Positions 39,110 through 47,566 of a DNA stretch of 64,000 nucleotides are shown here, one piece after another (position 1 is the stretch's first letter; each line of letters starts with the position of its first letter). Below the pieces are notes generated by a model that made no database searches, was not told where the DNA came from, and saw only the letters and a list, made by a program, of their open reading frames with translations. Both the position numbers and the translations under genes were made by a program. This stretch comes from Lysobacterales bacterium (GTDB lineage: Bacteria > Pseudomonadota > Gammaproteobacteria > Xanthomonadales > SZUA-38). The DNA lies in assembly GCA_028285525.1 (NCBI GenBank), contig JANQOZ010000105.1, forward strand, positions 62,001 to 126,000, in the 5' to 3' direction.

Positions 39110-39792
39110 GATCGCACCAGCCGGTAACGGAGCTGACGGCCTTTTTTGACGTTGGACGTCAGGCCCAGCCATTCACCTTCCGGCGAATACCACAGGTCGA
39201 GATCGAGCCCGTCCGACGCCAGACTGTAGCGGTCCGCCACAACCTCTTCACCATCGACCTCAATGGATTCACGACCGACCAGATCGATATCCACCGACTG
39301 GTACACGCCGGTTTGGGAGTTCAGCAGCCGTGCGTCCTTAAGCGCGTCGAGATCCCAGTAGGCAAAGGTATGCACACATCCGGAATCCAATGAGTTGCTG
39401 GTTCCGGTTGCCGCCAGGTCAAACCCCGAGACGTCCCTCTGGCCCGTTACCTTAAGACGGTCGCCGTTGTCATTGGTCCGGGCCTCGATACGCTCCAGGC
39501 ACCCGTCGCGCCAGGTTTCGACGTTCTCATGCTCATAGCGATAGGCCGTGACAAACAGCACCTTCACCTTGAACTCGGCCTCCGTCATAAGCTGGTAGCC
39601 ACCGTCCTGAGGATCCAGCCGGAAGTTGTGATAGCCGATTGGGTCCTCGTTCAGGTACACCTGAAAATTCCACTCGCGCGGTGCTGAGTCACTGTTCAGC
39701 GACGAAAAGCTGCCGTTCGCGGCCGCGATCCCGCCGGTTAACAGCAGTGCGGCGCCGGCGACAGTTGTTGAGAGTTGGTTAATCAGTTTCAT
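39106..39792 (-). CDS. secreted DUF6134-type protein
   Basis: The 228-residue protein has a signal peptide (LSTTVAGAALLLTGGIAAA). The mature sequence is mainly beta: REWNFQVYLNEDPIGYHNFR, LMTEAEFKVKVLFVTAYRYE, HENVETWRDGCLERIEARTN and, near the end, DLDLWYSPEGEWLGLTSNVK. This pattern fits DUF6134, a periplasmic lipid-binding-like barrel family of unknown function. It overlaps its neighbours by 4 nt on both sides (ATGA), so it is tightly coupled with the DUF1295 and lipocalin genes. The family name is given from memory of the pattern. Confidence 0.78.
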   Translation of the reverse strand: MKLINQLSTTVAGAALLLTGGIAAANGSFSSLNSDSAPREWNFQVYLNEDPIGYHNFRLDPQDGGYQLMTEAEFKVKVLFVTAYRYEHENVETWRDGCLERIEARTNDNGDRLKVTGQRDVSGFDLAATGTSNSLDSGCVHTFAYWDLDALKDARLLNSQTGVYQSVDIDLVGRESIEVDGEEVVADRYSLASDGLDLDLWYSPEGEWLGLTSNVKKGRQLRYRLVRS

Positions 39793-40598
39793 GCCATGTC
39801 TCCTTGTTCCAGATCTGAACCGGCCGAACGCCGTCGGGGTCCAGGAAAAAAAGCGTTGGTTTCCCGCACGTAGCGGGCGTAAGCGGGTCGGCGCTGGCCG
39901 ATGTCTTTTTCGAGCAGGGCAACGCCGGATACTCGTAGCAGCAGGCCGGACATCAGCAGCGGTGAAATGAAGGTCCACCAGCCGCCGGCACCGAGGCTCA
40001 GCAGGAAAAAGCCCCACCACACGCAGAAGTCGCCGAAATAGTTCGGATGGCGCGTCAGGCCCCAGAGGCCGCTGTCCAGCACTTTGCCGCGGTTTTCGGG
40101 GTTGGCCTTGAAGCGCGCTAGCTGCCAGTCGCCGCCGGCCTCGAAGATCAGCCCGACGAGCCAAAGCAGTGCGCCCGCGGCGTCCAGCAGCCCGAGCGGC
40201 GCGTCACTCTGAACAGCGACCAGGAGCGGAAGGGAGATCACAAACGCCAGCAGCGCCTGCAGCCCGAAGACAATGTAAAGACTCTTGAGCGCGAAGCCCG
40301 GCTGATTGTTTGCGCGGATCTCCTGGTAGCGGAAGTCTTCACCCTCACCCCAGTTGCGCCAGGTGATGTATGCCGACAGGCGTATCGCCCAGATCGCCAG
40401 CAGGGCCAGCACCAGCAGGACACGAGGGCCGGTCGAACTCAGCGTGACGGCATAGGTCGACACGGTGAGCAGGAACATGAGCGACCACATCGAGTCGACG
40501 ATGCTGACGTCTTTCAGTCGAAGGCTTAACAGCCAGCCCAGCCCGGCGAATGCGACAACGGCGGCCAATGCCGTTAGAAATGCGCTGAGCTCAAACAT
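39789..40598 (-). CDS. DUF1295 membrane protein (steroid-5-alpha-reductase-like fold)
   Basis: The 269-residue protein has about seven membrane helices. WRNWGEGEDFRYQEIR, ENRGKVLDSGLWGLTRHPNY and FGDFCVWWGFFLLSLGAGGW are the family signature, with the ICMT/5-alpha-reductase-like C-terminal motif LTRHPNYFGD that binds NADPH or SAM in relatives. It is probably an inner-membrane lipid-modifying enzyme; the reaction is not known. It overlaps the DUF2878 stop by 8 nt and the DUF6134 start by 4 nt. Confidence 0.92.
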   Translation of the reverse strand: MFELSAFLTALAAVVAFAGLGWLLSLRLKDVSIVDSMWSLMFLLTVSTYAVTLSSTGPRVLLVLALLAIWAIRLSAYITWRNWGEGEDFRYQEIRANNQPGFALKSLYIVFGLQALLAFVISLPLLVAVQSDAPLGLLDAAGALLWLVGLIFEAGGDWQLARFKANPENRGKVLDSGLWGLTRHPNYFGDFCVWWGFFLLSLGAGGWWTFISPLLMSGLLLRVSGVALLEKDIGQRRPAYARYVRETNAFFPGPRRRSAGSDLEQGDMA

Positions 40599-41196
40599 GG
40601 GCCACCTCCTGAGACTCAGCCTGAGACCCGATGCTGGACGCCAGCGCCAACAGACTGGGCAGCAGCACCGACCAGGTGGCTGACAGACTGATCATGGCGA
40701 GCGTGGTGTCGGCGAAGCTCACCGCACCCATCTTGGCGCCCGCGAAGTAGGACAGCGGTCCGGAGACGGCGCCGAGGATCGTCGCCAGCGTCCAGCGGTT
40801 ATGCAGCCAGCGGAAAGCGACGTTGAGCGTGGTACCGAAGCCCACCCAAAGGCCAAAGATCCAAACCGGCGCCAGCCAGGAGGCAGGTTGACCGGACGTG
40901 TACTGCAGCAAGCCGGCAGCGGCAAACAGGCTGTCCGTGCTGAATCCGATCAGCGCGGTGAGCAGCACGAGCCGAAGCTCCTGGTGTTTGTTGGGGACGG
41001 CAAACAGGTGGCCGGTGAGAACGGCAGCGGCGGCCCAGACGCCGAGCCAGGGGCTGAGGTTAGCGGCCCCGAGGATAGCGGCGGCCCATACGCCCTTGAA
41101 CGCTACCGCGTTGGCCAGCACGTGGACGGTGGATGGTGAGCTTGCAACCGGCAGGTCTGCGGTAGGGGTAGCGCCGGTTTCGGTTTGGAACTGCAT
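40591..41196 (-). CDS. DUF2878 membrane protein
   Basis: This 201-residue protein is read from ATG 41196 with GGAGA 7 nt upstream. It has about five helices (FKGVWAAAILGAANLSPWLG, LRLVLLTALIGFSTDSLFAA, APVWIFGLWVGFGTTLNVAF, SGPLSYFAGAKMGAVSFADT). The GPLSYFAGAKxGAV stretch is typical of DUF2878. It is first in the operon DUF2878-DUF1295-DUF6134-lipocalin. In other proteobacteria DUF2878 and DUF1295 occur in stress-linked lipid-modification clusters with a cyclopropane-fatty-acid-synthase-like enzyme, which is missing here. It is divergent from the response regulator gene. Confidence 0.85.
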   Translation of the reverse strand: MQFQTETGATPTADLPVASSPSTVHVLANAVAFKGVWAAAILGAANLSPWLGVWAAAAVLTGHLFAVPNKHQELRLVLLTALIGFSTDSLFAAAGLLQYTSGQPASWLAPVWIFGLWVGFGTTLNVAFRWLHNRWTLATILGAVSGPLSYFAGAKMGAVSFADTTLAMISLSATWSVLLPSLLALASSIGSQAESQEVAHV

Positions 41197-41348
41197 GATG
41201 GTGTCTCCTGTTGTGATGGACACATCCTGCGACTCCGGCGCCTCTCAGAGGTCTCTGTTCCTTTTCCAGTTGTTTCTAAATGTATCTGTGGCCCCGAAAC
41301 TCGGTGTTTAAACGATTTTTTGATGTTGATTGCCGCTATGCTGTGGCC
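41197..41348. promoter_or_regulatory. divergent promoter region, DUF2878 operon / OmpR-kinase pair
   Basis: These 152 bp must hold both promoters. An inverted repeat CCTCTCAGAGG lies near 41241-41251, and an AT-rich stretch with GTTTAAAC and a T6 run lies near 41307-41322. An upstream in-frame ATG at 41280 could start the regulator but would add 23 unusual residues, so 41349 is preferred. Confidence 0.45.
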
Positions 41349-42047
41349 ATGAACCGGGTCCTGATCATCGACGACGACGAGCGCCACTCAGCGCTGCTCA
41401 AGAGCTACTTCGAACGCTTTGGGATCGAGCTGATCTGTGCGGGAGATGCCGAGACTGGTCTGCCGATGATCGACACTGAAAAGCCTGACCTGCTGCTCCT
41501 CGACGTCATGTTGCCCGGCAAAGACGGCTTTGAAATCTGCCGGGAAGTCAGGAAACAGGGACAGCTGCCGGTCATCATGCTCACCGCCCGCGACGACGTT
41601 ATCGATCGCGTCTCGGGCCTCGAACTGGGGGCCGACGATTACATCACCAAACCGTTTGAGCCGCGCGAGCTGGTCGCCCGGATCAGCACGATTCTGCGCC
41701 GAGCCGGCGGCCAGTCCGACGCGGCGGATGACGGTGTACTCCGCTTCGACGGGCTGGAGATCGATCCATCCAAACGTTCGGTGCGCGCTGACGGTGAAGA
41801 GGTCAACCTCACCTCGATGGAGTACGAACTGCTCGTTCTGCTGGCGACCCACCCGGGTCAGAAGCTGTCGCGCGATGAGATTTTGAACCAGCTCAAGGGG
41901 ATCGACTCAACGATCCTCACTCGCTCTGTCGACATCATGATCAGCCGCCTGCGCCAGAAGCTTAAGGACACGGAAAAACCGGGTCGACTGATTCAAACCG
42001 CCTGGGGCTATGGCTATCTCTTCACCGGTCAGCCGGTCAGCGAATGA
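41349..42047 (+). CDS. OmpR-family response regulator
   Basis: The 232-residue protein has a receiver domain (MNRVLIIDDDERHSALLK, phospho-acceptor Asp52 in LLLLDVMLPGKDGFE, ELGADDYITKPFEPRELVAR) and a C-terminal winged helix (about 135-228; VNLTSMEYELLVLLATHPGQ, LTRSVDIMISRLRQKLKD, LIQTAWGYGYLF). It is typical of CpxR/RstA-type regulators. Its stop overlaps the kinase ATG (ATGA), so the pair is co-translated. Probable targets are itself and the divergent lipid/lipocalin operon. Confidence 0.96.
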   Translation: MNRVLIIDDDERHSALLKSYFERFGIELICAGDAETGLPMIDTEKPDLLLLDVMLPGKDGFEICREVRKQGQLPVIMLTARDDVIDRVSGLELGADDYITKPFEPRELVARISTILRRAGGQSDAADDGVLRFDGLEIDPSKRSVRADGEEVNLTSMEYELLVLLATHPGQKLSRDEILNQLKGIDSTILTRSVDIMISRLRQKLKDTEKPGRLIQTAWGYGYLFTGQPVSE

Positions 42048-43387
42048 GCAACCGCCTGACCCGATCGCTGTCGCTGCGGCTGCTGATCATTTTCCTGCTG
42101 TTGGGAGCCCTCTTCGCCTACGGCGCGAGCCTTGCGGTGCGCTGGGTGTACGCCACCGATCAGCTTCGCGAGCTGGTCAGCGGCCACCTGTCGCTGCACG
42201 TGAACTACGTGCGGCAGGACGTGGGTTTCCCGCCGGAGGTCGCGCGAGCAGAGGCCATCACTCAGAAGGTCCCGGTCGATCTTCGTCTCGCCGGACCCGA
42301 ATTGGACTGGGCGTCTCACCCGGCGTTTCCTGAGCTTTCCGAGCTTGAGTTCGGCTCGAGCGAGGCTTTCGGCGCGGACGTGCAGACCTGGCTGCGCGAT
42401 CTCGAGGACGTGACCTTCGCCGTGCTGGACGGCCGAGGCTATCTGCGCATGGACAACGGCCCCTACGCGATTGTGGTGGCCACGCCAGCGCTTAGCCAGC
42501 GCATCGATGACCGCCAGCTCACGCCCCTGATCATTATCATCGGCCTGGCTCTCGTGCTGCTGGCCTACCTGTCGGTCCGCTGGCTGTTCAAGCCGCTGGA
42601 CGCGATTCGAGAGGGGGCGGAGCAGATGGGCGCGGGGCAGCTTCAGCATCGAATCACCGACGTCCGGCAGGATCAGCTCGGCGATCTGGCCAGCGAAATC
42701 AACGCCATGGCCGACCAGGTTCAGCGCATGCTGGATGCCAAGCGACAGCTGCTGTTGGGTATTAGCCACGAGCTGCGCACACCCCTGTCGCGCATGAAGC
42801 TCGCTCTGGAGCTGGCGGAGACGAACGATCAGACCGAGGGCATGAAAGAGGATGCCCTGGAGATGGAAACGATCATCGACGCGCTGCTCGAAGCCGAACG
42901 GCTGAATGATCGACATCGCGCGCTGGCCCGTTCCGAGATCACAATCAGCGAACTGATCGTGGCCATGCTGACAGACTACTTCGCCCGCGACCGGGAGCAT
43001 ATCCGAGCGGTCATCGAGAGTGACGCCACCCTGCAGGCCGACCGGGTACGCCTGACGCTGCTGCTGAAAAACCTGGTGGCGAACTCCCTGCGCTACGGTG
43101 ATCGAGAGCAGGGGCCGGTCGAAATTCATGTTGGCGCGGAAACAAGTCGCGTGCAGATTGCCGTGCAGGACCATGGCCCCGGCCTCGATTCGCAGCAGGC
43201 TGAGGCGCTCGGCGAGCCGTTCTTTCGCAGCGACGCTTCCCGGGCTCGTCAGACAGGCGGCACGGGTCTCGGTCTTTACCTGGCAAGGCTGGTGGCTGAA
43301 GCGCATGGCGGCAACCTGACTCTGGACCGATCGTGGACGTCTGGCGCCCGGCTGGTTGTTACCCTGCCTCTAACTACTGAGGGCTAG
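42044..43387 (+). CDS. sensor histidine kinase
   Basis: The 447-residue protein has two membrane helices (about 12-33 and 165-182) flanking a periplasmic sensor of some 130 residues. HAMP follows (WLFKPLDAIREGAEQMGAGQ), then HisKA with SHELRTPLSRMKLALELAET (His242), and HATPase with NLVANSLRYGD, DHGPGLDS and GGTGLGLYLARLVAEAHGG. It is the partner of the upstream response regulator. Its stop codon overlaps the stop of the opposing hybrid regulator gene by 4 nt, an antisense end-to-end overlap. Confidence 0.96.
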   Translation: MSNRLTRSLSLRLLIIFLLLGALFAYGASLAVRWVYATDQLRELVSGHLSLHVNYVRQDVGFPPEVARAEAITQKVPVDLRLAGPELDWASHPAFPELSELEFGSSEAFGADVQTWLRDLEDVTFAVLDGRGYLRMDNGPYAIVVATPALSQRIDDRQLTPLIIIIGLALVLLAYLSVRWLFKPLDAIREGAEQMGAGQLQHRITDVRQDQLGDLASEINAMADQVQRMLDAKRQLLLGISHELRTPLSRMKLALELAETNDQTEGMKEDALEMETIIDALLEAERLNDRHRALARSEITISELIVAMLTDYFARDREHIRAVIESDATLQADRVRLTLLLKNLVANSLRYGDREQGPVEIHVGAETSRVQIAVQDHGPGLDSQQAEALGEPFFRSDASRARQTGGTGLGLYLARLVAEAHGGNLTLDRSWTSGARLVVTLPLTTEG

Positions 43388-46300
43388 CGGGCGTAGCCGG
43401 CCGGCGACACGCCGAATCGTTCTTTGAAGCGCCGGGAAAAGTACGACACGCTATTGAAACCCACCGTCATCGCCACCTGGCTGACGTTGCCCGCTCTGCT
43501 CTTAAGCAAATTTGCCGCCTGCAGCAGGCGCTGTTCCCGGAGATACTCTTCCGGCGCGAGATCGGTTTCCTTCTTGAGCTGACGGTAAAGCGTGGTTCGG
43601 TCCATATGCAGCGCTTCGGCCCAGTCTCGCGGGCCGAAATCGCCGTCGCCAAGCCGCTCATCGAGTACCTGGTGCGCTTTGGCCATAAAGGCCGACCGTG
43701 TCTCCTCAGGTTCCGCTTTCGCCAGCTCGCGCAGTCGGCGTCGGGAGCTGATCAGGCCTGCGACACGGGCCGCCAGTTCCGCCGTGTCGAAAGGTTTGGC
43801 CAGGTAGTCGTCCGCGCCCAGCTCCAGCCCCGTCACCGTATCGCGCTTGGTGGTCTTGGCGCTGAGCAGCATGATGGGAATGAAGTCGGTTTCCGGATCC
43901 TGCTTTAGCTCGGAAGTCATCTGAAGGCCGTCCTTCACCGGCATCATCACGTCACTGACGATCACGTCCGGCACTTCCGCCCGAGCCGTTTCCAGCCCGG
44001 CCTGACCGTCAGCGGCCTGCAGGATCCGGTAGTTCGCCCCCAGGCGCATGCTCAGGAAACCGCGCAGCTCCTCGTTATCATCGACCAGCAGAATCGTCGG
44101 GATATCGTCGCCGTCGATCGAGGTCAGTTCGACTGATGGATCGACGACAGGGCGTGCTTCCTGACGCAGATCAGGCAGCTCGTCGGGAAACCGCACCTCA
44201 AAGCGAGCGCCGTTGCCGGGCTCGCTGACGACCGAGACCTCACCGCGATGCAGACGTACCAGGTCCCTGACAAGCGCCAGGCCAATGCCGGTGCCCGGCT
44301 CGCTGGCGTGAGTCTGGTCGCCCTGGTAGTAGCGTTCGAAGATCCGGGGCAGATCTTTTTCGGCGATGCCGGGCCCCTGGTCGGCGACAACGAGCACCAC
44401 CTCCTGGTGGTCAGTTCCGGGCTCCGTGGTGAGCGTGACTGTGACCGCGCTTCCGGGCGGGCTGAACTTCATGGCGTTCGAAACCAGGTTTCGAATCACC
44501 TGCTGCATATGTCCTGGATCGTAGTCAGCGATGACTGACTCGCGGATGCCCGCTGCGTCGAGCGTCAGGTCGTTCTTTTCGGCGTGGTTGACGAAACTCA
44601 ACACGCCCTCTTTGATGAGTTTCGCCAGGTTGTCTCGGGCGATCGATACCGGCATCTCGCCGGCTTCCAGGCGTTTCAGGTCCAGGATCTGGCCGATCAG
44701 TCCCTGCAGGGTGTGCGTGTTGCGCAGGGCCATGGCGACATGCTGCTGAGCTTCCTGGCTCAGCTCACCAGCCCGACCACTCGCCAGCTCCTCCAACGGG
44801 CCCCGGGCCAGGGTCAGCGGTGTACGAAATTCATGTGAGACGTTGGCAAAAAACTGCGACTGTGCCTCGTTCAGCGCCTTGAGTTCTCGCGCCTGGCGTC
44901 GAACCTCGCCCGTGCGCTCGGCCACCTCTTTCTCCAGCTCCTGCTGCCGGGCGAGCAGCACCGCCTGGCGTCGTCGCTGGCCCAGCCAGGCGGCGAGCCA
45001 CAGCAGCGCGACGGCCGAACCAGCGTAGGCTGCCAGCGCTGGTGCCGAGAGGTAAGCCGGAGGCTTGACGGAAAACGCGAGCGGCGCTGACCGCGAAACC
45101 TCGCCCAGCACGTTTCGGGCTTCCACCTCGAACCGATAGTCGCCGCCCGGCAGATTGGTATAGTCGCGCCGCGTTTCCTCACTCCACGGGCTGAAGCTGT
45201 CTTCCAGTCCGCTCAGGCGGACCCGGTATTGGTTGCGTTTGGGCTGTTGGAAGCTGGCCAGCGCGTATTCGAAGCGGAGCGCGTCGCGTCGGTTGGGAAG
45301 CACCGACGAGAGCGTGCCGCCGTTCCCTGCCAGCAGCAGCTCGCCCGTATCGCTGTAGCCCATCCGGCGAACGTGCACCTGGCTTGCTGCACGATCGCGC
45401 TGCACGAATTCCTCGGGACTCACGGCCAGCAGGTCAGGCAGCCGGGGCAGCCAGACTTTTCCCCTAAGCAGTCGGAAAAACACCGTCGCGCCCTCGTTGA
45501 TATCACGTAGGACCTGCCCCTCCCAGACAAACTGTCCGCCAGGCTCGATTCTGCCGTACCAGATGTCTGAGACCCCGCCGAGCACTGCCAGCAGCTCACC
45601 GGGCCGAAACTCGCTGAGCCTGAATACGTCTCGGGCCTCGCCCAGCTGATCGTTGCCGAACAGCGGATCGGGTTCGATCGCGTCGCCGTTTGCCGTCAGC
45701 CGGTAGCCGCCTTGAGTGGTGCCAAAAACCAGACGTCCGTCGATACGAAACACGTGGGCGTTGCCGTCTGGGACGCCGTCATCACCAGTCAGCGTCTTGA
45801 CTAACGTCAACAACCCATCCTCCCACCGGAGGTGGTGGAACTGCCCGGTGCCGGACCCCGCCCAGACCGTGCCATCGTCTGCTTCGGCCAGCGGCCCGAT
45901 GCGTTCCTCGATACCGGCTACCTGATCCTGCGCTACCCAACCGCTGCCGTCGTTTGTCAGTACGCCCATCCCGGCATCGAGCTCCACGTAATAGGCGTTG
46001 CGAAATCGCGAGGGAGAAAGGCTATAGGCATAGCTGTGGCTCAGCACCACGCCGCTGCTGGTGGCTGTCCGAGCCTCGCTGTCGATCTGCATCAGTTGGA
46101 CGCCGTTATGCCCCGCGACGAGCAGCCCTTCGGGCGTCGGCGCCAGATCGAACGACTCCTGAATCGGCGCGTCGAGCGACACGAGCTCAGCGACAGATCC
46201 TTCGCCTTCGGTCAGCAATCCAACGCCGATCAGTCCGCCCAGCAGTAGCTCACCCTCTTGCTCGAGGATTGCGCGCGGCGAGCTGACGTTCAGGTCGGCG

Positions 46301-47397
46301 TCGTAAGCGCGCAGCGAGCGCTGCAGCTCAACACGGCTGATTGCAGCATCCTGGGCCAGCCACAGGCCACCCTCGTGATCGACCGTCATGCCGGTTGTCG
46401 TGTTCTGAGTCAGGCCGGCGTCCCGATCGATCCAGTCCAGCAGCTGGCCATCCGGCCCGAACCGGAAAACGCCGCTGTTGATGCTGCTCACCGCAACGCT
46501 TCCATCGCTCAGCAGCAGCCCCTGGTAAGGCCAGGCGTTTCGCAGGGTCTCACTGTCGTTGAAACGCTCGGGTGGTCCGTCGCTCAGCAGATACAACCCG
46601 TCGTCGTAGGTGCCGATCACAACGCGCTGCTGATCGAGCGGCACAAAAAACGTGATCTTGCTGCTTTCGGGCCAGCGCCAGCGATCCAGCGGCTCGGGCG
46701 GTTCTGCAGGAAGCTCCGTCAGGTCGTAAAGCCGATCTTTGGAAAACACGTAGTAACGATCACCCAGCACGAAAGTAATGCTGAACGGGCCGTCCCAACG
46801 GTCCATCGTGCTGAACCCGTCGCCGTCCCAGCGATAGATGCGGTCGATCGTATTGAAGTAGACCTCATCGCCGATAAAGTGAACGTGGCGCGTTTCGCCG
46901 AAGTTTCGTTCGTCCTCGGGCAGCTCGTCGCTGATCGACCGATACACCAGCTCACCGCGAACATCACGACGGAACACCCCAAAGTTGCTGGGCGAGGCGA
47001 CCCAGATGTCGCCCTGCTCGTCGATCTTCAGGTCGCGCACTCGGCCATCGTTGCGGGTCAGAACCACACGCCAGGTTGCGCCGTCATAGACCAGCAGGCT
47101 CGAGCTGTTGCCGACGTAGATCAGACCATCCGGCCCCTGACGAATCGCCCAGTTCTGAGCGTTGCCGCCGTACTCGGCCATGCTCCAGGACTGGATCTGA
47201 GGCTTGCCGGCGGGCGTTTGCGCTATCGCGCTGGCCGTAAGGATGAGGCCAAGCAGCAGAAAAAATAGGGCTGAGCGACGTAAGGCAATGGTCCCCGCTC
47301 CGATGGTGGGCAATCGTTGCCTCAATGATCTCCCTGTTTCTGCCGCTGCCGGGGTGCCGGACTGCGCGGCTGATTCTTTGGTCCTCACGGTCGTCAT
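43384..47397 (-). CDS. hybrid two-component regulator (HTCS): propeller sensor, kinase, receiver and AraC domain in one chain
   Basis: About 1337 residues from ATG 47397; longer starts up to 47580 are open but look poor. A membrane anchor or signal (RSALFFLLLGLILTASAIAQ) precedes a beta-propeller sensor with Reg_prop-like repeats (NWAIRQGPDGLIYVGNSSSL, TGMTVDHEGGLWLAQDAAIS) and a YYY domain (SGLEDSFSPWSEETRRDYTN). A membrane helix follows, then HisKA (SHEFRTPL, His855), HATPase (NLVSNAMKFSPPGS, GTGIGLALVRDL), a receiver (VIVSDVMMPVKDG, Asp1149) and an AraC helix-turn-helix (FNSVSYFSRRFKERFGVSPA). Such proteins sense a periplasmic ligand, often a glycan fragment, and bind DNA from the membrane. 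It is divergent from the FG-GAP surface protein gene. Confidence 0.93.
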   Translation of the reverse strand: MTTVRTKESAAQSGTPAAAETGRSLRQRLPTIGAGTIALRRSALFFLLLGLILTASAIAQTPAGKPQIQSWSMAEYGGNAQNWAIRQGPDGLIYVGNSSSLLVYDGATWRVVLTRNDGRVRDLKIDEQGDIWVASPSNFGVFRRDVRGELVYRSISDELPEDERNFGETRHVHFIGDEVYFNTIDRIYRWDGDGFSTMDRWDGPFSITFVLGDRYYVFSKDRLYDLTELPAEPPEPLDRWRWPESSKITFFVPLDQQRVVIGTYDDGLYLLSDGPPERFNDSETLRNAWPYQGLLLSDGSVAVSSINSGVFRFGPDGQLLDWIDRDAGLTQNTTTGMTVDHEGGLWLAQDAAISRVELQRSLRAYDADLNVSSPRAILEQEGELLLGGLIGVGLLTEGEGSVAELVSLDAPIQESFDLAPTPEGLLVAGHNGVQLMQIDSEARTATSSGVVLSHSYAYSLSPSRFRNAYYVELDAGMGVLTNDGSGWVAQDQVAGIEERIGPLAEADDGTVWAGSGTGQFHHLRWEDGLLTLVKTLTGDDGVPDGNAHVFRIDGRLVFGTTQGGYRLTANGDAIEPDPLFGNDQLGEARDVFRLSEFRPGELLAVLGGVSDIWYGRIEPGGQFVWEGQVLRDINEGATVFFRLLRGKVWLPRLPDLLAVSPEEFVQRDRAASQVHVRRMGYSDTGELLLAGNGGTLSSVLPNRRDALRFEYALASFQQPKRNQYRVRLSGLEDSFSPWSEETRRDYTNLPGGDYRFEVEARNVLGEVSRSAPLAFSVKPPAYLSAPALAAYAGSAVALLWLAAWLGQRRRQAVLLARQQELEKEVAERTGEVRRQARELKALNEAQSQFFANVSHEFRTPLTLARGPLEELASGRAGELSQEAQQHVAMALRNTHTLQGLIGQILDLKRLEAGEMPVSIARDNLAKLIKEGVLSFVNHAEKNDLTLDAAGIRESVIADYDPGHMQQVIRNLVSNAMKFSPPGSAVTVTLTTEPGTDHQEVVLVVADQGPGIAEKDLPRIFERYYQGDQTHASEPGTGIGLALVRDLVRLHRGEVSVVSEPGNGARFEVRFPDELPDLRQEARPVVDPSVELTSIDGDDIPTILLVDDNEELRGFLSMRLGANYRILQAADGQAGLETARAEVPDVIVSDVMMPVKDGLQMTSELKQDPETDFIPIMLLSAKTTKRDTVTGLELGADDYLAKPFDTAELAARVAGLISSRRRLRELAKAEPEETRSAFMAKAHQVLDERLGDGDFGPRDWAEALHMDRTTLYRQLKKETDLAPEEYLREQRLLQAANLLKSRAGNVSQVAMTVGFNSVSYFSRRFKERFGVSPAGYAR

Positions 47398-47566
47398 GAT
47401 ACCCGGGGTGCCGGGTTTTCGACGGTTTTTTGACCCTGAAAGTCGACGGATCACGCCATAGCCAGGTGCGGGTACCAATGCGCCACAGAGCAAAGACCTG
47501 CAACGTTGAAGCATGCGATGAGAAATCTCGGCGTGCAGACTGATCAGCATGCGAAGGAGGGATAAG

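Noticed and set aside
42029-43306. 425-codon open frame antisense to the histidine kinase
   Set aside because: The sense strand carries all kinase motifs; the antisense product shows no recognisable features.
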